DNA of 64,000 nucleotides, taken from Mesorhizobium kowhaii (GTDB taxonomy: Bacteria; Pseudomonadota; Alphaproteobacteria; Rhizobiales; Rhizobiaceae). A program made the translations under genes and the position numbers. The stretch is taken from NCBI RefSeq assembly GCF_003253745.1, contig NZ_MZXV01000051.1, positions 1-64,000 of the forward strand, in the 5' to 3' direction. This document shows, one piece after another, positions 46,776-56,231 of this stretch (positions are counted from its first letter, which is position 1; each line of letters starts with the position of its first letter). The notes under the pieces are model-generated. The model searched no databases. It was not told the DNA's origin and worked only from the letters and a program-made list of their open reading frames with translations.

Positions 46776-46821
46776 GTTTGCCGCAGACAATTTCGATCTG
46801 ACTTGAGGGACATCGCCGGCT

Positions 46822-48135
46822 ATGGCTGAAGCATTGCGTGTTGGAATTGCCGGCCTTGGCACTGTCGGCGCGTCGGTGGCCCGCGTGCTGCGCGACAAGG
46901 CGGCGGAACTGACCCGGCAATGCGGGCGCGACATCGTCGTCACCGCGGTTTCGGCACGCGACCAGAAACGCGATCGCGGCGTCGATGTCAGCTCGGCAAA
47001 GTGGTTCGACGATCCGGTCAAGATGGCGCAGACAGCCGATATCGACGTGTTCGTCGAACTGATCGGCGGCGACGAGGGGCCGGCGCGGTCGTCGGTGAAG
47101 GCGGCACTTGAAGCCGGCCGTCATGTCGTGACCGCCAACAAGGCGCTGCTGGCCAAGCATGGCGTGGCGCTGGCCGAGATCGCCGAGAAGCGCGGCGTGC
47201 TGCTCAACTACGAGGCGGCGGTGGCGGGCGGCATTCCCGTCATCAAGACCATGCGCGAGGCGATGGCCGGCAATTCGGTCACCCGCGTGTTCGGCATTCT
47301 CAACGGCACCTGCAACTACATCCTGACCCGCATGGAGGCCGAGGGCATCTCGTTCGACGCCTGCCTGAAGGACGCCCAGCGGCTCGGCTATGCCGAGGCC
47401 GATCCGACCTTCGACATCGAGGGCCACGACACCGCGCACAAGCTGTCGATCCTGACCAGCCTTGCCTTCGGCACAAAAATCGCCGCCAACGACATTTACA
47501 TGGAAGGCATTTCCAACATCACCCAAGCCGACATCCGCGCGGCCGGCGACCTCGGCTACCGGATCAAGCTGCTGGGCGTTGCCCAGCGCACCGACAGCGG
47601 CATCGAGCAGCGCGTGCACCCGACCATGGTGCCAACCGCCTCGGTCATCGCGCAGGTGCATGGCGTCACCAATGCGGTGGCGATCGAGACCGACATATTG
47701 GGCGAATTGCTGCTCTCCGGCCCCGGCGCCGGCGGCAACGCCACCGCCTCGGCCGTCATCGGCGACATCGCCGATATCGCCAAGAGCCGGCCCGGCTTCC
47801 AGCACGGTCCGGTCTTCGGCCGGCCGGCGAAGGAGCTGAAGCCTTACAAGAAGGCGCAGATGCGCAGCCATGCCGGCGGCTACTTCATCCGGCTGACCGT
47901 GCATGACCGTATCGGGGTGTTTGCTGCAATCGCCAAACGCATGGCCGATAACGATATTTCGCTGGAATCGATCGTCCAGCACGCGGTCAACGGCGAGGCG
48001 GAGGCGCAAAAGACGGTGATCCTCGTCACCCATGAGACGACCGAGGCCGCCGTACGCAAGGCTGTCGACGGCATCACCAAGGATGGCCATCTGACCGACA
48101 AGCCGCAGGTCATCCGCATCGAGCGGGCAGGGTAG
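46822..48135 (+). CDS. hom: homoserine dehydrogenase
   Basis: A 437-residue enzyme that reduces aspartate semialdehyde to homoserine in threonine and methionine synthesis. The N-terminal NAD(P) domain has GIAGLGTVGASVARVL; the catalytic domain shows ANKALLAKHG, GGIPVIKTMRE, NGTCNYILTRM and DPTFDIEGHDTAHKL with the catalytic Asp/Lys region; the last 80 residues are an ACT domain (GGYFIRLTVHDRIGVFAAIA) for threonine feedback. GAGGGA precedes the ATG. It probably shares a transcript with the aminotransferase. Confidence 0.95.
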   Translation: MAEALRVGIAGLGTVGASVARVLRDKAAELTRQCGRDIVVTAVSARDQKRDRGVDVSSAKWFDDPVKMAQTADIDVFVELIGGDEGPARSSVKAALEAGRHVVTANKALLAKHGVALAEIAEKRGVLLNYEAAVAGGIPVIKTMREAMAGNSVTRVFGILNGTCNYILTRMEAEGISFDACLKDAQRLGYAEADPTFDIEGHDTAHKLSILTSLAFGTKIAANDIYMEGISNITQADIRAAGDLGYRIKLLGVAQRTDSGIEQRVHPTMVPTASVIAQVHGVTNAVAIETDILGELLLSGPGAGGNATASAVIGDIADIAKSRPGFQHGPVFGRPAKELKPYKKAQMRSHAGGYFIRLTVHDRIGVFAAIAKRMADNDISLESIVQHAVNGEAEAQKTVILVTHETTEAAVRKAVDGITKDGHLTDKPQVIRIERAG

Positions 48136-48272
48136 CTTTCCCCTTCCGGTCGCCGCGCGGGGCAAGAATCCCGCCGGTATTGCGCGTCGGTCTGATGGCA
48201 GGCAGCCACGATCGACCGGAACGAATTCGCCTTGGCGCCGTTCTCTTGGTAAGCAACCAAAGGAACCGCTTC

Positions 48273-48629
48273 ATGGCCGATACCAACAAGTCCGACAGCC
48301 CCAACATCGACGACATCCAGAAGACGCTGGAAAAGCAGATCGCCGAACTGCGCAAGGAGATCACCAAGATCAACAAGAGCATTTCGGCGCGGGGCGCGGA
48401 AATGCTCGACGACGCCAGCGAGCAGGCTTCGGATTTCTACGAAACTGCCGCGACCCGCGCCTCGCGGACTGCTCAGCAATTGCGCAGCCAGGCCCAGGCG
48501 GTGTCGGAAGTCGCGCGCGAAAATCCCGGTACGACGACAGCCGTGGTCGGCGTGATCGGTCTGCTCGGCTTTCTGGCAGGCCTCGCCGTTGGCCAGTCGA
48601 TGAACGACAACTCGCGCCGCTGGTATTGA
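48273..48629 (+). CDS. ElaB/YqjD-like (DUF883-type) membrane-anchored protein
   Basis: A 118-residue protein. Its first 75 residues are a charged coiled coil (IQKTLEKQIAELRKEITKIN, DDASEQASDFYETAATRA) and its end a single glycine-rich membrane helix (TTAVVGVIGLLGFLAGLAVG). This is the pattern of DUF883/ElaB proteins that anchor ribosomes to the membrane in stationary phase in E. coli. AAAGGAA precedes ATG 48273. A small membrane-protein gene follows 71 bases downstream. Confidence 0.8.
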   Translation: MADTNKSDSPNIDDIQKTLEKQIAELRKEITKINKSISARGAEMLDDASEQASDFYETAATRASRTAQQLRSQAQAVSEVARENPGTTTAVVGVIGLLGFLAGLAVGQSMNDNSRRWY

Positions 48630-48700
48630 CCGCGCCGTGATGGAGCCGGCTTTGCCAGCTCATTTCTCTGTTTTCAGCGTATCATTTCCAGGAGGGCACT

Positions 48701-48868
48701 ATGGCTTCATCCATGTTGATCAGCATCCTGATCACGTTCCTCGTCATCATCCTTGTTCTCTATCTGGTTCAGCGTCTGCCGCTCGACGCCCGGATGAGAC
48801 AGATCGCCCAGATCATCGTCATCATCATCGGCATCATTTCACTGCTCAAATACCTCGCGGTTTTCTAA
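48701..48868 (+). CDS. small two-helix membrane protein (Thivi_2564-like)
   Basis: A 55-residue protein with two hydrophobic helices (SILITFLVIILVLYLVQRLP and QIAQIIVIIIGIISLLKYL) joined by PLDARMR. I recall the same layout in the Thivi_2564 family of small membrane proteins. CAGGAGGG stands seven bases before the ATG. It follows the DUF883-type gene on the same strand and probably belongs to the same transcript. Confidence 0.75.
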   Translation: MASSMLISILITFLVIILVLYLVQRLPLDARMRQIAQIIVIIIGIISLLKYLAVF

Positions 48869-48972
48869 TGCATGTCGCCCAAAAGTGGCCCCGGTTTTGG
48901 GACAACGACATGCATAAAGACAAAGACCTAAAGCGTGTCGCCTGAATCCGTTCAAACGCGACGCGCTTTAGG
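48868..48972. repeat. palindromic intergenic repeat, copy R1
   Basis: Two palindromic parts: ATGCATGTCG to CGACATGCAT at 48868-48915, and CCTAAAGCG to CGCGCTTTAGG at about 48928-48972. The same two parts recur in the opposite orientation at 50537-50631 and partly at 55111-55176. The type is common in rhizobial genomes. The intergenic stretch to the glpX start (49174) contains no gene. Confidence 0.85.
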
Positions 48973-49174
48973 CCGCGGAGGCGCGATTTTCACTTTTTCA
49001 AGTCGGCCCGGTTCTTTGCGACCGGGGCCGGCGTCGTTTCAAGAATGCGGTTTAATCGATTGATATTGCTGGCTATTCGATAAAATTTTCGGCAGGTCTT
49101 GCCGTTGTCATGCTCGTTTGACAAAAGAGACGCGCCTCCGGCGGGAGGCCGCATATCAACGAGGAAATTGCCAG

Positions 49175-50158
49175 ATGAATGTGGCCCAGAACATTGTCGC
49201 CGGTCTTGACCGGATACTCACCATGGAGCTGGTGCGCGTCACCGAGCGGGCCGCCGTCGCGGCCGCCAGATTGCGCGGGCGCGGCGACGAAAAGGCGGCC
49301 GACCAGGTCGCCGTCGATGCCATGCGCCAGGAGCTCAACCGGCTCGCCATCAAAGGCACTGTGGTGATCGGCGAGGGTGAGCGGGACGAGGCGCCGATGC
49401 TCTATATCGGCGAGGAAGTCGGCTCGGGTAAAGGCCCGGCGGTCGATATCGCGCTCGATCCGCTCGAAGGCACGACGATCTGCGCCAAGAACCTGCCCAA
49501 TGCGCTGGCCGTCATCGCGATCGCCGAGAAGGGCAGCCTGCTGTTCGCGCCCGACGTCTACATGGACAAGATCGCCATCGGCCCAGGCTATGCCGACGGC
49601 GTCATCGACATCGATGCATCACCGGCCGAGAACATCGCCAGCCTCGCCCGCGCCAAGGGCGTCGCGGTATCGGACATCACCGCCTGTATCCTCGACCGGC
49701 CTCGCCACGGCAAGCTGATCGATGCCGTGCGCGCCACGGGTGCTGCGATCCGGTTGATCGGCGATGGCGATGTCGCCGGCGTCATCCACACCACCGATCC
49801 CGAGGAAACCGGCATCGACATCTATCTCGGCACTGGCGGCGCACCGGAGGGCGTGCTGGCCGCGGCCGCCTTGCGCTGTACCGGCGGCCAGATGCAGGGC
49901 CGGCTGATCCTCGACACGCAGGAAAAGGTCGCGCGAGCCGCCAAGATGGGTATTTCCGATCCGAAACGGGTCTATCGGACGGAAGACATGGCTCGCGGCG
50001 ACGTGCTGTTCGCGGCCACCGGTGTCACCGACGGCAACATGCTGGCCGGCGTCAAGTTCGGCCGCAACACCATCACCACCCACACGATCGTGCTGCGCTC
50101 GTCGTCGCGGACGGTGCGCGAGATCAAGGCACGCCATCAGGACCTGGATAAGTTCTAG
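49175..50158 (+). CDS. glpX: class II fructose-1,6-bisphosphatase
   Basis: A 327-residue GlpX-type phosphatase of gluconeogenesis (fructose-1,6-bisphosphate to fructose-6-phosphate). The family motifs are present: VVIGEGERDEAPMLYIGE, the metal-binding DIALDPLEGTT, and TGGAPEGVLAAAALRC. ATG 49175 is used because GAGGAAA precedes it. It lies between hom and recJ, as in other Hyphomicrobiales. Confidence 0.95.
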   Translation: MNVAQNIVAGLDRILTMELVRVTERAAVAAARLRGRGDEKAADQVAVDAMRQELNRLAIKGTVVIGEGERDEAPMLYIGEEVGSGKGPAVDIALDPLEGTTICAKNLPNALAVIAIAEKGSLLFAPDVYMDKIAIGPGYADGVIDIDASPAENIASLARAKGVAVSDITACILDRPRHGKLIDAVRATGAAIRLIGDGDVAGVIHTTDPEETGIDIYLGTGGAPEGVLAAAALRCTGGQMQGRLILDTQEKVARAAKMGISDPKRVYRTEDMARGDVLFAATGVTDGNMLAGVKFGRNTITTHTIVLRSSSRTVREIKARHQDLDKF

Positions 50159-50249
50159 GTTCTGTTATTGGCACGGGTGCTTGCGGACCAGCATCGCAGT
50201 TGTTAGCCCTGTCGCTGCATCGGATGATGCTGGCCGCAAGGATTTGATG

Positions 50250-50474
50250 ATGAAACCGTTCGACTGGCACGCGGATGCGATTTCGCGCGCCACCGCGATC
50301 ACGAAGTCCTATCGCAACACCCAGAACGTGCGCCGCTTTTTCACTAGCGTATGCGGCGATGCGTTCAGGTTCGACCGGCCTTTCATGGCCTGGCTCAAGG
50401 ACGGTGCGGGCAAGACGATGGGCGATGCGGCCGACGAATGGCTTCGGCGCCAGGCTGAAAAGCGGAAAGCGTAG
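50250..50474 (+). CDS. DUF6434-like small protein
   Basis: A 74-residue protein starting KPFDWHADAISRATAITKSYR and containing VRRFFTSVCGDAFRFDRPFM and a closing helix (MGDAADEWLRRQAE). The pattern fits the SAP-like DUF6434 domain seen in small bacterial proteins. AAGGA lies seven bases before ATG 50250. It is possibly cotranscribed with glpX; function unknown. Confidence 0.65.
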   Translation: MKPFDWHADAISRATAITKSYRNTQNVRRFFTSVCGDAFRFDRPFMAWLKDGAGKTMGDAADEWLRRQAEKRKA

Positions 50475-50536
50475 TTTTCTTGAAATTTCCCGTGACGGCG
50501 CATCAACGCGAACCGCTTGGCTTTGCCTGCCTTTGG

Positions 50537-50631
50537 CCTAAAGCGCGTCGCGCTCACGCGACGCGCTTTAGGTTGTTGTTTGTGCATGTCGTTGTCCCAA
50601 AACCGCTGCACACTTTTTGGGCGACATGCAT
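50537..50631. repeat. palindromic intergenic repeat, copy R2 (inverted relative to R1)
   Basis: CCTAAAGCGCGTCGCG with CGCGACGCGCTTTAGG forms a near-perfect hairpin at 50537-50572, followed by GCATGTCGTTGTCCCAAAA and GGGCGACATGCAT ending at 50631. It is the reverse complement of R1, so the two copies flank glpX in inverted orientation. Confidence 0.9.
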
Positions 50632-50664
50632 TATCCTGCGGCCAATTATGAGTTGGCAAACCGC

Positions 50665-52449
50665 ATGACCGGTGAAAAGCGCCTCTTCCTCGACGTCAGG
50701 CAGTCGGCTACCGGGGTTTCCTGGGAGCACCGACTGACTGAGCGGCAGGACATGGTTGCGCTCGCCATCGCGCAAGGCCACGGCGTGCCCGACATCGTCG
50801 CGCGGGTACTTGCCGCTCGCGGCGTCACCGCCGAACAGACCGAGCGGTTTCTCGACCCGACGATCCGTGACCTTCTGCCGGACCCGGCATCGCTGACCGA
50901 CATGGACAAGGCGGCGGCCCGCATTGCGGCTGCGGTGGTGGCCAGGGAAAAGGTGGCGATCTTCGGCGACTATGATGTCGACGGCGCCGCCTCGTCGGCC
51001 TTGTTGAAACGGTTCCTCACGCATTTCTCGGTGCCGTCGGAAATCTACATTCCGGATCGTATTTTCGAGGGCTATGGCCCCAATCCGGATGCCATGCGCG
51101 AACTTGTTTCGCGCGGCGCGACACTGATCGTCACCGTCGATTGCGGCACCAACAGCGCCGTTTCCATCGATGCCGCCAATGAGGCCGGCGCCGATGTCGT
51201 CGTGCTCGATCACCATCAGGTCGGCGGTGCTTTGCCGGCGGCAATTGCCGTCGTCAATCCCAACCGTGACGACGACCTTTCGGGGCAGGGCCATCTCTGT
51301 GCCGCCGGTGTGGTCTTCCTCGCTCTTGTGCAGACGGCCAAGATCCTGCGCGGCCGCTTGGCCGATGCCACGCCGCCGGACCTGCTTTCCCTGCTCGATC
51401 TCGTCGCACTTGCCACCGTCTGCGATGTGGTGCCGCTGACCGGCATCAACCGCGCCTTTGTGGTCAAAGGACTGCAGATGGCGCGCCAGCAGAAGAACGA
51501 AGGGCTGGCTGCACTCGCACGGGTGTCGCGCATCGGCGAGCCGATCAGCACCTTCCATCTCGCCTATCTGATCGGCCCGCGCATCAATGCCGGCGGGCGC
51601 ATCGGCGATGCCGCACTTGGCAGTCGCCTGCTTGCCACCGACGATCCGGTCGAGGCGCGCACCATTGCCGAGACGCTCGACCGGCTCAACCAGGAACGGC
51701 AGCTGATGGAGCAGGAGATGCTGGCGGCGGCGCGCGCCGAGGCGGATGCCGAGCTTGCCGGCGGCAACGGCCCGGCCATCGTCGTCACCGCCAGCAACAA
51801 CTGGCACCCGGGCATTGTCGGCCTGCTCGCTTCACGGCTGAAGGATCACGCGCGCCGGCCGGCCTTCGCCATCGCCTTCAACGCCAATGGCATTGGCACC
51901 GGTTCGGGCCGCTCGGTGTCGGGGTTCGACCTTGGCCGTCTGGTGCGCGAAGCGGCCGATGCCGGGCTGATCGTCAAGGGCGGCGGCCATGGCATGGCGG
52001 CCGGCATCACCGTGGAACGGGCGAAGCTTGGCGAGCTCAGGGCGTTTTTCGAAGAGCGGGCGGCGGCCGACGTGTTCCGTCTGCAAGGCGAGGAAAGCCT
52101 GGCGATCGACGGTGCGCTTGCCGCCGAAGGCGCGACACTCAGCCTTCTCGACGCGCTGGAGAAAGCCGGCCCGTTTGGCGCCGGGCACGCAGCGCCGGTC
52201 TTCGTGCTGCCGCGTCATCGGTTGGCGGATGCGCGGCCGGTTGGCACCAACCACATCCGCGTCGACTTGCAGTCGGAAAGCGGCGGCCGCATCCAGGCGA
52301 TCGCCTTTCGCGCGGTCGATACCGCACTTGGCGAATTCCTGTTCAAGAACCGGGGCAAGACAATCCATGTCGCCGGCTCGCTGTCGGGCAATCACTGGAA
52401 CGGCAACCGCACGGTGCAATTTCGCATCACCGACGCAGCGCGTGCGTAA
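50665..52449 (+). CDS. recJ: single-stranded-DNA exonuclease RecJ
   Basis: A 594-residue RecJ, the 5'-3' single-strand exonuclease of the RecF pathway and mismatch repair. DHH-family motifs: IFGDYDVDGAASSALLK, VDCGTNS, LDHHQVGG, then DHHA1 with KGGGHGMAAGITVE and a C-terminal OB-type part (NHIRVDLQSESGGRIQAIAF). ATG 50665 is preferred; earlier in-frame starts fall inside repeat R2. Confidence 0.95.
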   Translation: MTGEKRLFLDVRQSATGVSWEHRLTERQDMVALAIAQGHGVPDIVARVLAARGVTAEQTERFLDPTIRDLLPDPASLTDMDKAAARIAAAVVAREKVAIFGDYDVDGAASSALLKRFLTHFSVPSEIYIPDRIFEGYGPNPDAMRELVSRGATLIVTVDCGTNSAVSIDAANEAGADVVVLDHHQVGGALPAAIAVVNPNRDDDLSGQGHLCAAGVVFLALVQTAKILRGRLADATPPDLLSLLDLVALATVCDVVPLTGINRAFVVKGLQMARQQKNEGLAALARVSRIGEPISTFHLAYLIGPRINAGGRIGDAALGSRLLATDDPVEARTIAETLDRLNQERQLMEQEMLAAARAEADAELAGGNGPAIVVTASNNWHPGIVGLLASRLKDHARRPAFAIAFNANGIGTGSGRSVSGFDLGRLVREAADAGLIVKGGGHGMAAGITVERAKLGELRAFFEERAAADVFRLQGEESLAIDGALAAEGATLSLLDALEKAGPFGAGHAAPVFVLPRHRLADARPVGTNHIRVDLQSESGGRIQAIAFRAVDTALGEFLFKNRGKTIHVAGSLSGNHWNGNRTVQFRITDAARA

Positions 52450-52466
52450 GGTTACAGTGGGGCGAC

Positions 52467-53438
52467 CTAGGAGCGTATTTGCTTCCGAAATTCGCCCGGC
52501 GCCATTCCGATCGTTTTGGAAAAAGTACGACTGAACGAAGCGACATCCTGGTAGCCCACTCGATAGCAGATTTCCGAAATGCTTAATTTCGTTCCCTCAA
52601 GCAGCGACCTTGCCAATTCAAGCCGCTTTTCCTGGATCCATTTTCCCGGGGTCGTCTTGAGCTCATTGGCAAACCTGCGGGACAGCGTTCGCGCAGACAT
52701 GCCAAGTCCCGCCGCGAGAAAATTCAAGTCGATTTCCCGTATCTTGTTTTCCGAGAGTCCACGCAGTTTGTATTCCAGCGGGTTGGTCTCTTTCGGCAAT
52801 TCCTCAAGAGGGAATTCGTAGGGGCTCTGATATTTGCGCGAAGGCGGAAGAACCAGAAGCTTTCGAACAATCCGCTCCTCCTTCGAGAAGCCCAAATCGA
52901 CCAGCAGGGCTTTGGCGAGTTCCAGTCCTGAAAATCCGCCTCCGCAGGTGTAAAGGCGACCGTCGCGAACAAGCATGCGCGATGAGTCCCATTGAACCTG
53001 GGGAAACCGGCTGCTGACGTGGGACTTCAGCCACCAGGATATCGTCGCGCGCTTGCCGTCCAACAGGCCCGTATCGGCGAGCAAATAACATGCCCCGCAA
53101 TGTGCCGCTATGATGGCTTGCTGTTGTCGCGCGAGTGCAATCAGAGGTTTTGAATATTCACTCTCCTGGTCAAGCGAGCGCAGAAGCTCAGGAATCTCGG
53201 CGCCCGGCATCGCGATGAGAATCAGCACATCGATTTTTCGGGACGGTTGCGCCTTCGCAGGGAAGGAAATTCCGGCCGTCGAAATTGCAGGCGACGCCCT
53301 GGAAACGAGCTCGCATGAAAGAACCTCTGCACCGGCGACGTCATTCACGAGTTGAAACATTTCGACCAGCGTCGAGACAACCGCCGAATAGAAGTCGGAC
53401 GGCAGCCAGATCACAACATGGATGCACTTGGCAGCCAT
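52467..53438 (-). CDS. GlxA-type AraC-family transcriptional regulator
   Basis: A 323-residue regulator with an N-terminal DJ-1/PfpI-like domain (HVVIWLPSDFYSAVVSTLVEM; the nucleophile-elbow region AHCGACYLLADTGLLDG) and a C-terminal AraC double helix-turn-helix (NFLAAGLGMSARTLSRRFAN, SISEICYRVGYQDVASFSRTF). GGGAG precedes ATG 53438. It is divergent from an MFS exporter gene that it may control. The effector is unknown. Confidence 0.85.
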   Translation of the reverse strand: MAAKCIHVVIWLPSDFYSAVVSTLVEMFQLVNDVAGAEVLSCELVSRASPAISTAGISFPAKAQPSRKIDVLILIAMPGAEIPELLRSLDQESEYSKPLIALARQQQAIIAAHCGACYLLADTGLLDGKRATISWWLKSHVSSRFPQVQWDSSRMLVRDGRLYTCGGGFSGLELAKALLVDLGFSKEERIVRKLLVLPPSRKYQSPYEFPLEELPKETNPLEYKLRGLSENKIREIDLNFLAAGLGMSARTLSRRFANELKTTPGKWIQEKRLELARSLLEGTKLSISEICYRVGYQDVASFSRTFSKTIGMAPGEFRKQIRS

Positions 53439-53596
53439 TCGCGGCACTCCCGGTATCGTTATCGCCGATGGCAAGTTTAGCACAATCTTTGTCAAAAATG
53501 CCAATTCCGAAATAGGTGCTGCGCCTCCAGGGTGGCCGTATGCGCGCCTGGCTGCCGAAGAGCAGGCTGCGGAATCCATAGCTGGGAAAGAGACCA

Positions 53597-55090
53597 ATGC
53601 AGAAATCGCCAAATCAAACCGATACGGACGCGTTGAGTACGCTGGACGCAACCGGCGTCACGCGACCGCCACGCTGGTCCGGGCTCAGGCTCGCGCTGCT
53701 GGCATTCGCACAGTTCATAATCGCGATCGACTACAACATCGTCTATGTCGCCCTGCCGGATATCGGCCGTGATGTCGGCTTTACGCCGCAGTCGCTGCAA
53801 TGGGTGGTAAGCGCTTACGCTGTGGCTTTTGGCGGTTTTCTGTTGCTCGGCGGTCGGGCGGCTGACCGGCTCGGCCCGCGGCGCATGTTCATGCTGGCGC
53901 TCGTGCTCTACGGCGTCTCGTCCTTTGCAGGCGGATTTGCGCCTGACGCTCTCACGCTGGTGATCGCTCGGGCAGTTCAGGGTTTGGGCGGTGCGCTTCT
54001 ATTTCCTGCAACACTGGCGCTGATCAACACAAGCTTCGCGGAAGGTGCCGAACGCAATCGGGCGCTGGCGGTCTGGGGTGCCACCGGGAGTGGCGGCCTG
54101 GCCGCTGGTGCCATCATCGGAGGCGTCCTGACCAATGGCTGGGGCTGGCAAGCAGTCTTCTTCTTCACCGTTCCACTGGCTTTGGGCGCTGCTCTTATCG
54201 CAGCGCCGGCTCTGCTGGCACCCGATCCAGCAGGTAAGGGCCAGAGGCGAAGTTTTGATCTACCGGGTGCGCTGGTTGTCACGACCGCCGTCACACTGCT
54301 GGTGTTCGGCCTGGCTAGCGGGCCCGAGGTGGGCTGGAATGCTGTTCGCAGCTCCGGATCGCTTGTGACTGGCGTGCTGCTGCTTTGTGCTTTCATTCTC
54401 ATCGAGAGACGCGTGCGCGATCCGCTGGCGCCACTGCGGCTGTTTGCCAATCGCAGCCTCGTCACGGCCATGGCGGTGAGCTTCTTTCACCACATGGCGC
54501 TGAGTTCCGGTTACTACCTTCTCACGACCTATTTTCAGAACCTGCTCGGCTACAACGCACTCACCGCCGGCCTGGCATTCGTCCCGCTCGGTGTGCTGGC
54601 AATGATCGGTGGCGGGAAGGGCGCTGCGCTGCTGCTCAACAAGTGGGAGACTCGCGCCACGATGTTCGCCGGCATGTTCATTTACGGGGTCGGGCTGGTG
54701 GCCATCTCTCTTGCCCTGTCGCCAGGCGGTTCGTATTGGGCCGTGCTGCCCGGAATCCTCATTTATGGTTTCGGTGGCGGCATCGCCTTTACGACGCTGT
54801 TCGTAGCCGCCGCTTCCGGAGTTGCTCCCAACGAACAGGGGGTCGCGTCGGCGCTAGGGTCGACCGCATTGCAGATCGGCGCGGCATTGGGTCTGGCCGC
54901 CAGTCTTGTCGTGGCCAATGTCGGTCTGGGTGGCGGGCCTGCTACCGCGTCGGATGTCGTCGACGGATTGCGAATGGCAGGATTGTTCGCCGCCGCCGCG
55001 GTTTTCCTTGGCGCGGTGCTGGCTCTGGCGCTTAAGCAGAATCCGGCAATACCTCAGGATGCTGCCGCTTCTGCCGAAGCTGCCCTCTGA
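53597..55090 (+). CDS. DHA2-family MFS drug exporter
   Basis: A 497-residue protein with about 14 membrane helices. Motif A is GGRAADRLGPRRMFM between helices two and three, the motif C-like GPxxGGxLT is GAIIGGVLTNGWGWQAVFF, and motif D1 is near DYNIVYVALPDI. These features place it among EmrB/QacA proton-driven exporters. GGGAAAGAG precedes the ATG. The divergent AraC-type gene probably regulates it. The repeat R3 lies 20 bases after the stop. Confidence 0.9.
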   Translation: MQKSPNQTDTDALSTLDATGVTRPPRWSGLRLALLAFAQFIIAIDYNIVYVALPDIGRDVGFTPQSLQWVVSAYAVAFGGFLLLGGRAADRLGPRRMFMLALVLYGVSSFAGGFAPDALTLVIARAVQGLGGALLFPATLALINTSFAEGAERNRALAVWGATGSGGLAAGAIIGGVLTNGWGWQAVFFFTVPLALGAALIAAPALLAPDPAGKGQRRSFDLPGALVVTTAVTLLVFGLASGPEVGWNAVRSSGSLVTGVLLLCAFILIERRVRDPLAPLRLFANRSLVTAMAVSFFHHMALSSGYYLLTTYFQNLLGYNALTAGLAFVPLGVLAMIGGGKGAALLLNKWETRATMFAGMFIYGVGLVAISLALSPGGSYWAVLPGILIYGFGGGIAFTTLFVAAASGVAPNEQGVASALGSTALQIGAALGLAASLVVANVGLGGGPATASDVVDGLRMAGLFAAAAVFLGAVLALALKQNPAIPQDAAASAEAAL

Positions 55091-55110
55091 TTCCCCTCAG
55101 TCACCGCTGC

Positions 55111-55176
55111 TTGAAGCGCGTCGCGTTTAGTCGACGCGCTTCAAGTGTTTGTTTCCATGCGTTGGGAGACATGCAT
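55111..55176. repeat. palindromic intergenic repeat, copy R3
   Basis: TTGAAGCGCGTCG and CGACGCGCTTCAA form a hairpin at 55111-55144, followed by TTCCATGCGTTGGGAGACATGCAT. It is a divergent version of R2 in the same orientation. It lies between two convergent genes and may act as a bidirectional terminator. Confidence 0.75.
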
Positions 55177-56150
55177 CAGGCGAGAACGGACTGCAGCCGG
55201 GTCAGCTCGCCGATCTGCGCCATCGTCGCCTGATAGCCGATGTTGATCGCCTCGTCGGCGCGGTGGAATTCGGTCAGGCCGATATGGCTGAGCTTCGGCT
55301 GCAGCGACATGTCGGGCGGATCGCCGGCAAGCCTGGCGCGTGAAATGCGATCCTGGATGATGTTGAAGGCCTCGACCATGACGCCGGTGATGCCGAGCCG
55401 CGTCTGATGCGACTGGCGCCCGGCGTCGATCTGGCCGGGCCGCGGCGCATCCTTTTCGACGACCAGCTCGCCGGCACTGTGCTTGATGACGGCGGCGCGG
55501 CCGAACAGGTCGTAGTGAAGATTGACCGCCACCACGAGCGGCTGTTCATAGGCGCGGCAGACTGAGACCGGAACCGGGTTGACCAGCGCACCGTCGACCA
55601 GCACACGGCCGTTGCAATTCACCGGCTCGAACACGCCGGGCAGCGCATAGGAGGCGCGCATGGCGGTGATCAATGACCCGCTCGATAGCCAGATTTCGTG
55701 GCCAGTGCGGATTTCGGAGGTGACTGCGACGAACGGCTTGGCCAGATCCTCGAAACGAATACCAGTCATGTGCTCGCGCAGCCGGGCGTCGAGCTTCATG
55801 CCGCCGAACAGGCCGCTGCCGCGCAGGTTGAGATCGAGCAGGCCAAAAATGCGTCGCTTGGTCAGGCTGCGGGCGAATTCTTCCAGTTCGTCCAGTTTGC
55901 CTGAGAGGTAGCAGCCGCCGACCAGCGCGCCGATCGAGGTGCCGGCGATCATCGATACTTCGATGCCGGCTTCATCGAGCGCGCGCAGCACGCCGATATG
56001 CGCCCAGCCTCTGGCGCAACCGCCGCCTAAGGCAAGCGAAATACCGGTTTTCTTAGGCAGGTCTGTTTCCGATGCGCCGCCTGACGAGGACAGGCCATTG
56101 GCCTCCCTGACATCCGGTCTGTTACGCAATGACGCCCACTCGAGCATCAT
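55176..56150 (-). CDS. patatin-like phospholipase
   Basis: A 324-residue RssA-type serine lipase. The oxyanion motif is LALGGGCARGWAHIGVLRAL, the nucleophile elbow is MIAGTSIGALVGG, and the catalytic aspartate is in VLVDGALVNPVPV. The C-terminal 100 residues are a typical RssA-like tail. AGGGAG lies four bases before ATG 56150 and seven before ATG 56147; both starts are possible. The gene lies upstream of nothing on its own strand except the repeat. Confidence 0.9.
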   Translation of the reverse strand: MMLEWASLRNRPDVREANGLSSSGGASETDLPKKTGISLALGGGCARGWAHIGVLRALDEAGIEVSMIAGTSIGALVGGCYLSGKLDELEEFARSLTKRRIFGLLDLNLRGSGLFGGMKLDARLREHMTGIRFEDLAKPFVAVTSEIRTGHEIWLSSGSLITAMRASYALPGVFEPVNCNGRVLVDGALVNPVPVSVCRAYEQPLVVAVNLHYDLFGRAAVIKHSAGELVVEKDAPRPGQIDAGRQSHQTRLGITGVMVEAFNIIQDRISRARLAGDPPDMSLQPKLSHIGLTEFHRADEAINIGYQATMAQIGELTRLQSVLA

Positions 56151-56231
56151 GATCTCCCTTGTCCCAAGGCTAATATACAGGCGGGCCGTATCGAAATGGT
56201 GAATCTATGTGACTTGTGTCGGGTGGAAGGT

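Noticed and set aside
45711..48165. Two long minus-strand frames of 436 and 485 codons
   Set aside because: They are antisense to the aminotransferase and hom genes, rich in Arg, His and Asp as expected of shadow frames, and have no recognisable domain.
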